This document shows, one piece after another, positions 15,385 to 21,644 of a stretch of 25,673 nt of DNA. The notes under the pieces were generated by a model. The model had not been told where the DNA came from. It was given only the letters and a program-made list of their open reading frames with translations, and searched no databases. Within the stretch, counting starts at the first letter, position 1. Each line of letters begins with the position of its first letter. This stretch comes from Candidatus Saccharimonadia bacterium. GTDB taxonomy: Bacteria > Patescibacteriota > Saccharimonadia > Saccharimonadales > UBA4665. The position numbers were made by a program, and so were the translations under genes. The stretch covers positions 1 to 25,673 of the forward strand of contig JALQUD010000006.1 of assembly GCA_023268595.1 (NCBI GenBank). The letters are read 5' to 3'.

Positions 15385-15993
15385 GTGCAGATCGTAATGT
15401 CTGACCGACGAGTGATGATCCCGGCGACGGCGGAGTTTAATCCGTCTTTGCTGTCCGGAGGACTCAAGCGCAATGCGCGCCGAGCCCTTTCGGAAGGCGA
15501 ATGGGGGGCCTGGCAGCACGATTGTGCAGCCGCCGTGTCCAGCGTTGTGGTCCCATGGTGGGGGTCGCAGTGGAGCTGGCCTTCGGCAGTCCGCGTCGAG
15601 AACGACGACCGCCTTTTTTGGGGCGGGGGATCGTGGCACACGTCGACGAAGCCCGGACTGGTCCCGTTCGTCCTGCGAAAGCCCAGTCCAGTAAGTCTCT
15701 GGGCTCGGCTGGAGGTCGTTGGTCCGACGTCAATCTTGGATGGGGACGAGAGCGGCATGCGCAGACTCGTAATGGCGCGGGCAACGCTCGTTGCATCGCC
15801 TGAAGAGCCGGTCATGAAGCTCCCCTGGCAGGGTACGCGAGGCCGACCGTCCAGTCGTCAGCCTGGTGGTGACGAAATCCGTCGCCGTACTGCCTACTGG
15901 CGCCAGCACGCCGTACCGGTTGCGTCGGTGACGCACCAGTATGTGCGGCAGGGGACGCAGACCGCGGCTCCTCCTGCATGGTATGTCGATTAA
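15385..15993 (+). CDS. Unknown 202-residue protein, GTG start
   Basis: The GTG at 15385 has a good Shine-Dalgarno (AGGAGA, 15374-15379) five bases upstream and a consensus-like promoter ahead, which is the main evidence that this frame is real. An ATG follows at 15397. The protein is Trp-rich in its middle (VVVPWWGSQWSWPSAV, LFWGGGSWHTS) and ends in a basic, Gln/Arg-rich stretch. There is no signal peptide, no membrane helix and no domain I recognise. Several other frames are open here too because of high GC, so the call rests on the expression signals. Base composition is more GC-rich than in the following 668-residue gene. The operator copy upstream suggests control by the TrmB-like regulator. 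Confidence 0.6.
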   Translation: MQIVMSDRRVMIPATAEFNPSLLSGGLKRNARRALSEGEWGAWQHDCAAAVSSVVVPWWGSQWSWPSAVRVENDDRLFWGGGSWHTSTKPGLVPFVLRKPSPVSLWARLEVVGPTSILDGDESGMRRLVMARATLVASPEEPVMKLPWQGTRGRPSSRQPGGDEIRRRTAYWRQHAVPVASVTHQYVRQGTQTAAPPAWYVD

Positions 15994-16016
15994 GACACTG
16001 CCGCCGGCAGGATTGC

Positions 16017-16093
16017 ATGCGAGGATAGGGTGTTAGCCTAACGGTATGATGCGTTAGCATCGTAAACCGTAAAGACTACACCCTATCCCGCAT
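16017..16093. repeat. 77-bp structured inverted-repeat element (candidate structured RNA)
   Basis: ATGCG-a-GGATAGGGTGT (16017-16033) pairs with ACACCCTATCCCGCAT (16078-16093): 16 bp with one bulged A. Inside is a symmetric 7 x 7 internal loop (TAGCCTA / AAAGACT). An inner stem follows, ACGGT plus ATGATGC (16041-16052), with a GTTA loop, then GCATCGT, an AA bulge and ACCGT (16057-16070). No T-run follows. The element lies 24 bp after the 202-residue gene and 134 bp before the 668-residue gene. It does not match a ribozyme or riboswitch that I know. Strand is undetermined. Confidence 0.6.
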
Positions 16094-16191
16094 ATCACAC
16101 ACGAAAATATGTCACGCTACTGAGAAATTATTATGTAACTAATGGTGGGCAGCTTGGCGGAGAGGTGGTATGCGATAAGGCTGGATAGGTA

Positions 16192-16197
16192 TATAAT
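16192..16197 (+). promoter_or_regulatory. -10 box of the 668-residue gene
   Basis: TATAAT at 16192-16197 gives a leader of about 25 nt before ATG 16228. No clear -35 and no Shine-Dalgarno are visible. Confidence 0.5.
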
Positions 16198-16227
16198 AGC
16201 CATTAACAATACGCGCTAACACAAACA

Positions 16228-18234
16228 ATGGACCACGAACACATAAACCAACCAGAGGCTACGGTGCCAGCCGATGCTTGGCGGTATGACGGGCTTGATT
16301 TAGAGGTGCTGGATGATGACGAGCAGGCTGATATCATCGCCATAGCCAACCAATTCGTACAGGCTAGCCTGCGTCCGGGTGACCATGCTGGCTTTAGGTA
16401 TGACTCTTGGCAGGCCGAGGGAGAGGTGCGGGCAGTCCTGGGGCAACCGGACCTGATTCTGAACCGACAGGTTTATTCCGGCAACAGGTTGTATTCGGCG
16501 GTATTGTTCGGTAGTCTGTCAGACCTAGAACGCGGCGGTCAAGACATGGATGCCCAAACCTTAGCGCGTTCGGCGTATGACCACCTGCTATCGTACTCGC
16601 CGAATATCACGTCACATACCGGGCCGCCCGATGACCAGCTTAAGTTGCTGGCATTCGCCCAAGCTACGCCGTATGCCAGGCAATTGGCTGAACCTATGGT
16701 CGGTGAGCTAGCTTACGCGGCCTCTTTTGGATATCGGGAGGATATCTTCGTTGATGCGTTCAGCGGGGGCGATGCCGTCAGCCAAGTACAGACTATAACA
16801 GTCCTGGGCAAAATCGCCGGATGGGCTGAAGCAAACGGAGATTGGGCTGATCCGGCAGCAAATAAGGCAATCATAGCACTGGAGACGGTGGCTGCTGACG
16901 GGCAGTCCGGTCATCTGGTGCGAAAAATCGCATCAGCTACCGCCCAAAGTATCGTGAGTTCCCGACAGGCTGAGTGGGTGTGGCTCGACGACCTGCCAGC
17001 TGACCAGCAATCCGAATTCATGCAGGCTGACGCGCTCCGCCGCGAGGCCCTGCGCCACGAACAGGAGGCTCTGCGGGAGGAATACCCGACGCTAGCTACG
17101 GATCCTGGAACGCACCTCGTACGGCTTTCCAGTGATGCTGCAGCTACGTATGACAAGGGCGGCCTATCGGTCGTCATGGTAAAGGGCGAGATTCCCCGTA
17201 CCGGAAGTCTGGATACGGTAAGGGGTGATGTTTCGCTTGGATTGGACGCTGGGCAGGCATTATTATTACAAGAATTGCATCGTCCGGCGATCCGCACGCT
17301 GGTAGAGGCCGACCTGGGAATTGACCTGTCTGACGTATCGTTGGGAGCCCAGCTGAAGCTGCTAGGGCACATGACCCAGGCGGACCCGACCGAATACGAG
17401 CGTCTGACGGCGGCACTGGAGAGTGTCGGCGAGTCGGCGAAGGCTGATTTCGCCGAGGCGTTCCTGGCGCTGGAGTTCGGTGATGAGTTCGCGGACATAC
17501 TGGTCGGCCTGGCAGAAAACGAGGACCGGCAGCTGCTCGTCCAGACCTTGGAACGTATTGGCAATATACGCCATGATGCCCGTCGGATCGGCCAGGCATT
17601 TCTGTCCGAGGAGTGGCTTGACCGGGAGCTGGCGGGCCGGGTACCCGTGGCATTAGTCAAGCGGACTACCGAAAAACTAGCTTTGGCCAGCCAGGAGGGA
17701 CTCGGTGCTATGGCATCGGCACTCGAAGCGACGCACCAAGCAACCCGCGAGATAGCTGGCGCACTGGAAGGCGAGTTCGAACTCGCTGAAGAGACTGCGG
17801 ATTATCGGACGCTGCGGTCGCTCGGCCATAAGCTGACCGTTACCGGCCGGTCGGTGGGCGATAACGCCCGCATTGGTTTTACGGTCCGGGGTCTTGGTAC
17901 TGATGCCAGGCAGCGCCTGAATTTCCGGCTTGATTTTGAAGACGGCAAGTTGTCGTTCGATATGGGAAGTAATGCTACCAAAGGCGTTAACGCGTCGCCG
18001 ATAGCTATGGAGGTGGGGTCGACCATGGCCCGTGGTGAGTTGGCGCTGGCTACGATGCGTGCGAAACAGGCGATTGGAAGTGCTGCATCCAGCCAAACGA
18101 TCGTGTTGCATGGCAATCATGTGCGTGAAGTGTTTGAAGATCTGCCCGAATTGACCCAAGGTGAGTTCGGCGATGCGGTGCGGCGTTTTACTGACCGGCT
18201 AGCAGCGCACCCTGGTAGTTCCACTGGGCATTGA
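16228..18234 (+). CDS. Unknown 668-residue protein
   Basis: A long soluble protein with no signal peptide or membrane helix. It is acidic, helix-rich and rich in Ala, Leu, Glu and Asp. Residues around 255-290 (DLPADQQSEFMQADALRREALRHEQEALREE, shown in part) look like a coiled coil. The second half includes repeated helical motifs (LAENEDRQLLVQTLERIGNI and nearby) and ends with a beta-like section (RLNFRLDFEDGKLSFDMGS). No catalytic motif is recognised. Uniform codon use over 2 kb and the absence of stops support a real gene. Its 3' end overlaps the convergent TrmB-like gene by 47 bp. Function unknown. Confidence 0.8.
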   Translation: MDHEHINQPEATVPADAWRYDGLDLEVLDDDEQADIIAIANQFVQASLRPGDHAGFRYDSWQAEGEVRAVLGQPDLILNRQVYSGNRLYSAVLFGSLSDLERGGQDMDAQTLARSAYDHLLSYSPNITSHTGPPDDQLKLLAFAQATPYARQLAEPMVGELAYAASFGYREDIFVDAFSGGDAVSQVQTITVLGKIAGWAEANGDWADPAANKAIIALETVAADGQSGHLVRKIASATAQSIVSSRQAEWVWLDDLPADQQSEFMQADALRREALRHEQEALREEYPTLATDPGTHLVRLSSDAAATYDKGGLSVVMVKGEIPRTGSLDTVRGDVSLGLDAGQALLLQELHRPAIRTLVEADLGIDLSDVSLGAQLKLLGHMTQADPTEYERLTAALESVGESAKADFAEAFLALEFGDEFADILVGLAENEDRQLLVQTLERIGNIRHDARRIGQAFLSEEWLDRELAGRVPVALVKRTTEKLALASQEGLGAMASALEATHQATREIAGALEGEFELAEETADYRTLRSLGHKLTVTGRSVGDNARIGFTVRGLGTDARQRLNFRLDFEDGKLSFDMGSNATKGVNASPIAMEVGSTMARGELALATMRAKQAIGSAASSQTIVLHGNHVREVFEDLPELTQGEFGDAVRRFTDRLAAHPGSSTGH

Positions 18235-18940
18235 AGATCGCCAGAAACGTCTGAGCGACCGGTGGACTGACGATAATGGTACTGACGACGCCCGTAGAAA
18301 AGGTGGTCACCGCGATGTTATTGCCGTATATCAGAATCTGTGCCTCCAGACCAGTGAAGGCGGCCGGCCGTACCTCGAATAGAGTGTTTTGGCGGTCACG
18401 GAAGCTTTCATAGACTTCCTGTCGTAATAATGCCTTGGTGGCAATACCGGCTTTGTGCTGGCGGGCAATCTGGGCATCTATCATAGCGGCGATATCCGGG
18501 TCGTCGCGGTCGTGGCTGCTGGGGAATACATGTACCGTCTGACCGGTCTTGATGACATCGTCGTATATCAGGCGTAGCGAATCGATGCCTTCCAAATGTA
18601 TGACTCCTGGTTTGTCGCTAACGAGCCGGTACGTCGAAACCATGGCTGGTAACACGCCTGCCAGTTCCTGTGAGGTCGCCCGAAGCTCCTTTTGGCGGTT
18701 GATTACAAGTTGGTTGAGGCGGGCCGGGTTTTCAGCTTGGTAGCTGAGTTTACCTCCCGGTATTTTGGCTGCCAGGCCGAGTTCGACCAGACGTTCGGCT
18801 ATGGCGTAGCTATTGGTGCGGGACTCGCCGATCAGCCCTGCCAGTTCTGATGCCGCAAGCCGGCCGTTTTCTACGAGCGCCAGATAGCCTTTGGCCTGGC
18901 TTTCGGTGAGGCCTAGTTTCTTTAAGATTGAATGGTCCAT
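18188..18940 (-). CDS. TrmB-like transcriptional regulator
   Basis: The 250 residues begin MDHSILKKLGLTESQAKGYL, the classic start of the TrmB winged helix (about 1-75, with ASELAGLIGESRTNSYAIAERLVELGL as the recognition part). A helical linker (80-105) follows, then an effector-type domain with the common GVIHLEGIDSLRLIYDDVI segment. TrmB-family proteins are repressors or activators, often of sugar or stress genes; the ligand here is unknown. The frame extends to a TTG at 18964, but that TTG is part of a promoter repeat and a -10 box (TATATT) lies seven bases before ATG 18940, so 18940 is the start and the message is nearly leaderless. An operator-like palindrome covers its -35 box, suggesting autoregulation. 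Confidence 0.85.
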   Translation of the reverse strand: MDHSILKKLGLTESQAKGYLALVENGRLAASELAGLIGESRTNSYAIAERLVELGLAAKIPGGKLSYQAENPARLNQLVINRQKELRATSQELAGVLPAMVSTYRLVSDKPGVIHLEGIDSLRLIYDDVIKTGQTVHVFPSSHDRDDPDIAAMIDAQIARQHKAGIATKALLRQEVYESFRDRQNTLFEVRPAAFTGLEAQILIYGNNIAVTTFSTGVVSTIIVSPPVAQTFLAIFNAQWNYQGALLAGQ

Positions 18941-18947
18941 GAGGGCG

Positions 18948-18977
18948 AATATAGCACATGTCAATAAAGATTGTCAA
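18948..18977 (-). promoter_or_regulatory. Promoter of the TrmB-like gene
   Basis: On the reverse strand, TTGACA (18977 to 18972), an 18-bp spacer and TATATT (18953 to 18948), seven bases before ATG 18940. A second TTGACA (18964 to 18959) is too close to act as its -35. Confidence 0.7.
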
Positions 18978-18990
18978 TACTGTTTTGACA
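18972..18990. promoter_or_regulatory. Operator-like palindrome, copy 2
   Basis: TGTCAA-N7-TTGACA. Read on the reverse strand the core is GTCAAAACAGTATTGAC, identical at 15 of 17 positions to 15251-15267. It contains the -35 box of the TrmB-like gene in the same orientation as copy 1 relative to its downstream gene, as expected for an autoregulatory site. Confidence 0.65.
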
Positions 18991-19040
18991 CTATCGGCTC
19001 ACCGTCACCTCTGTTATAAAAGTGTTTAGTTTACTAACTA

Positions 19041-19069
19041 TTGACATATACTAGTAAAAATGACATAAT
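19041..19069 (+). promoter_or_regulatory. Promoter of the Csx15-like gene and membrane protein
   Basis: TTGACA (19041-19046), a 17-bp spacer and CATAAT (19064-19069). Predicted start near 19076, leaving a leader of about 225 nt before ATG 19303. Confidence 0.8.
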
Positions 19070-19075
19070 GCTGTC

Positions 19076-19302
19076 CAGTCAATCGCACATGATGCGTTGC
19101 CTGGGTCCGGAGCCGCCAGCTTGAGTTCTATGATGAACTCGCAGCCTCCGGCCGCACATTTACAGACAAGAGAATAGTTGTAATGGCTGTTGAGGCCGGC
19201 TTGGCGCATCGGTATACGCGGATGTGGTAACCCGGTCTCAACGAGATTGAGATTGTGTTCGGAAACACCGAACCTCGGGACTGAGATGCCCTGGAGGGTA
19301 TC
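19076..19302 (+). other. Long structured 5' leader
   Basis: This gene-free stretch (part of the 362-bp gap after the TrmB-like gene) holds several perfect hairpins: CCGGAG with CTCCGG enclosing GAGTTC-TATGAT-GAACTC (about 19109-19163); TCTCAA-CGAGA-TTGAGA (19236-19252); and GTTCGG-AAACA-CCGAAC (19257-19273). The last lies 20 bp before the GGAGGG Shine-Dalgarno (19293-19298). Only very short open frames occur on this strand. No known riboswitch core was recognised, but the density of stems suggests a regulatory RNA leader. Confidence 0.45.
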
Positions 19303-19676
19303 ATGACCATCGTCATCAACTTCGGCCACCCCCCCTGTCGGATGCTGCCATGGAGCAGCTCCGCGAGGAGTACGGAGCGGACCTGGAGGTCCGTGACGTC
19401 CATGTCCAGCTGGACATGGACGAGCGGCTGGCGCCGCAGATCGTGTCCTGCGCGGACTCGGCCGGGCTGGCTGCGAGGGAGTGGCAGACCATGCCGATCA
19501 TCATCGTCCTACCGGGCATGGCAATCGCCGCCGCGGCGATGGTTGCCGAGCTCCACGGCCGCATGGGGTATTTCCCCTGTGTGGTAAAGCTCCTGTCCGG
19601 GCCGGACAGGGTGTTCGTCGTTGGCGAGGTCTTGGACCTCGCGGACGTCCGCAGTAAGGCGCGGCAGACCCGGTAG
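19303..19676 (+). CDS. Csx15-like protein, frameshifted at a run of seven C
   Basis: ATG 19303 has a strong Shine-Dalgarno (GGAGGG) and reads MTIVINFGHP, then enters a 7-C run (19329-19335) and continues out of frame. The -1 frame reads straight on as LSDAAMEQLREEYGADLEVRD and to the TAG at 19674. Joined, the product is about 124 residues. Its beta-strand start, the EWQTMPIIIVLPGMA segment and the ELHGRMGYFP motif match my memory of the Csx15 family, proposed CARF-like ring nucleases of type III CRISPR systems with many CRISPR-unlinked relatives. No cas gene or array is in the window. The shift may be a sequencing error, slippage on the C-run, or a real mutation. If translation restarts, ATG 19350 gives 108 residues lacking the first strand. 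Confidence 0.55.
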
Positions 19677-19713
19677 GGTGTGCGGCGTTTCGGATTCCGA
19701 GAGGAGGTGAAAA

Positions 19714-19920
19714 ATGAGTCAGCCCTCAAAGCCTGAGCGGCCGGGTGATGTCGTAGTCTATTGCGGCGTCGGCTGTATCGCGCTTGTCGTGATGCTACTG
19801 CTCGCGGCGCTTATCTGGCCTGATGTCAGGTCGGATCCCCTCACCGTTCGAGGAGTTGCTCTCCTCTCATGGGCGAGTTTTTTCTTGATGCTCCTAGGGG
19901 GGCGCACCAACAGGCGGTAG
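19714..19920 (+). CDS. Small two-helix membrane protein
   Basis: The 68-residue protein has a very strong Shine-Dalgarno (GAGGAGGTG, 19701-19709) four bases before ATG 19714. After a polar start (MSQPSKPERPGD) come two predicted membrane helices, VVVYCGVGCIALVVMLLLAA (about 13-32) and VALLSWASFFLMLLGG (about 48-63), and a short basic end (RTNRR). It follows the Csx15-like gene by 37 bp, so both are probably on one transcript. Small membrane proteins next to signalling or nuclease genes are common in defence loci, but no such role can be shown here. Confidence 0.75.
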   Translation: MSQPSKPERPGDVVVYCGVGCIALVVMLLLAALIWPDVRSDPLTVRGVALLSWASFFLMLLGGRTNRR

Positions 19921-20084
19921 CCTGGACAGCTTCCGTGTTCTTTAGCGGGAGTTGCCGCGGATGCCGGCTATAGCCGTTGAACGGGCGTGTAATCCATACG
20001 CGTACCGTCGCTGGCAGCATCCACTCTTCGGAGTTCCACCGATCCTCATCAAACTACGCCAACCCACAACTACTCTCTGTCAAC

Positions 20085-20135
20085 TGCTTCTCCGGATGTG
20101 TATCCGGACTGATGAGTCCGAAAGGACGAAAAGCG
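20085..20135 (+). ncRNA. Hammerhead ribozyme (type III topology) in the 5' leader
   Basis: All parts of a hammerhead core are present in order. Stem III 5' strand TGCTT (20085-20089); cleavage nucleotide C20090 in the triplet TTC; stem I TCCGGAT-GTGT-ATCCGGA (20091-20108, 7 perfect bp); conserved CTGATGA (20109-20115); stem II GTCC-GAAA-GGAC (20116-20127, 4 perfect bp); conserved GAAA (20128-20131) whose last A starts stem III 3' strand AAGCG (20131-20135, 4 Watson-Crick pairs and one G:U). Predicted cleavage is between 20090 and 20091. The Shine-Dalgarno-like AAAGG (20138-20142) and ATG 20151 follow directly. Stem III is short. Activity is inferred from the motif. Confidence 0.88.
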
Positions 20136-20150
20136 AGAAAGGCTACGGCG

Positions 20151-21608
20151 ATGACGAATTATGAGCATGCAACCAATCCGGAGGATAATCCCGGCTTGGA
20201 ATTTCCATTCGAAGAACCGGAACTTGAGCAATGGCAGGCTCCTGCCGCCGAAGAGGTGCTGGCTGATGCCGGCTTCGAGCCGGGGCAGTATGTCCTGCAT
20301 CCGGGTGTCGGTTACTTTTTGAATACTAACGTGCGTTCTGAGGTGTATGCATCGACGAGCTACCTGAAGGAAGCTTATGGTGCTTTAGATCCCGAAGATA
20401 TCCGTACGAGCGTCAGTATGGTACCAACCCGGGCCCGCAAAGACCATGATGGCATATGGCATGTTGCAGTGGACGACGGACTGGCGCTGGTGCGTGCCAG
20501 TTCAACGCCGAGGCGTCGTGATGACCAGAGGCCTCGCCTGGGGCCTTACAATGGGATGGAGCATTTTCAGCCGGTCCTTGCAACCATGGGAGTCAGCCGT
20601 GAACGGATAAGTATGCTGGATGTGCGAATGCAAGACGCGGAAAAAGCCGTTGACGAACGTAATGTGAATAACTGGAAGACGTTTGAGCATATCGTCGCGA
20701 GCGATCCGGTAGCTAACTGCCTGCCTCGGGATAATGGCGTTATTTCGCAGCTGGATGGACGCCGGTGGGTGTCGCGTGCTGGCTTGGACCGGTTACGCAT
20801 GTTGTGGCCGCAGGCTGCCGAGTTGAACCGGCTTCAGGATTCCGGTGAGATATTAGTGAACTGGGGTGGTCAAACCAAAGATACGAGCCGTTTCGTGTTG
20901 TCTGCCGATGGCGTGCCGCGTGAGCCCGACCATCAGGAAACTGGACGGTCACGGAACCGGAATTCTGCAGTTTACTGGGATATTGTCGAGCCGGACGAGG
21001 TGGCGCTGCATTGGCAGGGTAGCAAAAACCTCAGTGCCGACAGGGGTCAGTGGCAGGTGGCAAAAATGCCGGTTCACGGTCTGACTGATGGTCAACAATT
21101 GGCTATAAGGTCCGTGGAGGATCGCCTCGGACTGTATCCGAATGCTTTTTTGACGGATCCGACATTGAACGAGGTCTATGCTTCCCGAGCTGGCGAGGTT
21201 GATGCGATACTGGCCGATATCGGCGTGCCGCGGGCTGACGGTGGAGCCGACGCTGCCGCGTTCCTGCGGTTGGTCGGTTACAGCGGCGAGGTCCTGGACC
21301 TAAGCGGAATGCCGGCCGGGGTTGATAATCCATTTACGTTGACAGACTGGTCGGGAGAGTTCCCTGAAGTTATCGCCAATAGGCCGGCACAGGTCGTACG
21401 GGAATATGGATTGGCCGCCGGCGGAGCGCTGCAATTCTTGACATACGAAAAATTTGGAGATCAGCAGTGTAGTGTGCGGTGGGTTGAGCAAAGCACCGTC
21501 GATGCTCCTGACATACGGGAAGCTGAAGCGTCGGCTGAGATAGAACTGAGTGAGCAAGAGGTTACTTTAGCGAGTCTGCAAGCCTTGAAGGATAGGTTCG
21601 GCCGATGA
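20151..21608 (+). CDS. Unknown 485-residue protein behind a hammerhead ribozyme
   Basis: ATG 20151 is chosen because AAAGG lies eight bases upstream and because the hammerhead motif occupies the preceding bases; the open frame continues up to 19977 but would translate through the ribozyme. The protein is soluble, acidic at the start (LEFPFEEPELEQW), without signal peptide. A short internal repeat is visible: FLNTNVRSEVYAS (56-68) and FLTDPTLNEVYAS (333-345), seven identical positions of 13, suggesting an old duplication. The middle contains NGVISQLDGRRWVSRAGLDRLRMLWP. No known domain is recognised. It is followed after 36 bp by the multi-winged-helix gene, so they probably share a transcript. 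Confidence 0.8.
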   Translation: MTNYEHATNPEDNPGLEFPFEEPELEQWQAPAAEEVLADAGFEPGQYVLHPGVGYFLNTNVRSEVYASTSYLKEAYGALDPEDIRTSVSMVPTRARKDHDGIWHVAVDDGLALVRASSTPRRRDDQRPRLGPYNGMEHFQPVLATMGVSRERISMLDVRMQDAEKAVDERNVNNWKTFEHIVASDPVANCLPRDNGVISQLDGRRWVSRAGLDRLRMLWPQAAELNRLQDSGEILVNWGGQTKDTSRFVLSADGVPREPDHQETGRSRNRNSAVYWDIVEPDEVALHWQGSKNLSADRGQWQVAKMPVHGLTDGQQLAIRSVEDRLGLYPNAFLTDPTLNEVYASRAGEVDAILADIGVPRADGGADAAAFLRLVGYSGEVLDLSGMPAGVDNPFTLTDWSGEFPEVIANRPAQVVREYGLAAGGALQFLTYEKFGDQQCSVRWVEQSTVDAPDIREAEASAEIELSEQEVTLASLQALKDRFGR

Positions 21609-21644
21609 TCCGGGACGAGCGAGTTTGAAAGGGCGAATATTCCA

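Noticed and set aside
16017..16093. tRNA, or a twister or pistol ribozyme
   Set aside because: No cloverleaf with anticodon and T-arm can be drawn, and the conserved internal-loop bases of twister or pistol are missing.
19051..19329. Minus-strand reading frame with a CKCAAGGC motif
   Set aside because: It has no Shine-Dalgarno or promoter, overlaps the opposite promoter, leader and start of the Csx15-like gene, and its stop lies inside that promoter.
19977..20150. TTG start at 19977 for the 485-residue protein
   Set aside because: Translation would run through the hammerhead motif, and the added residues are Ser/Arg-rich and unlike the rest; ATG 20151 has a Shine-Dalgarno-like site.
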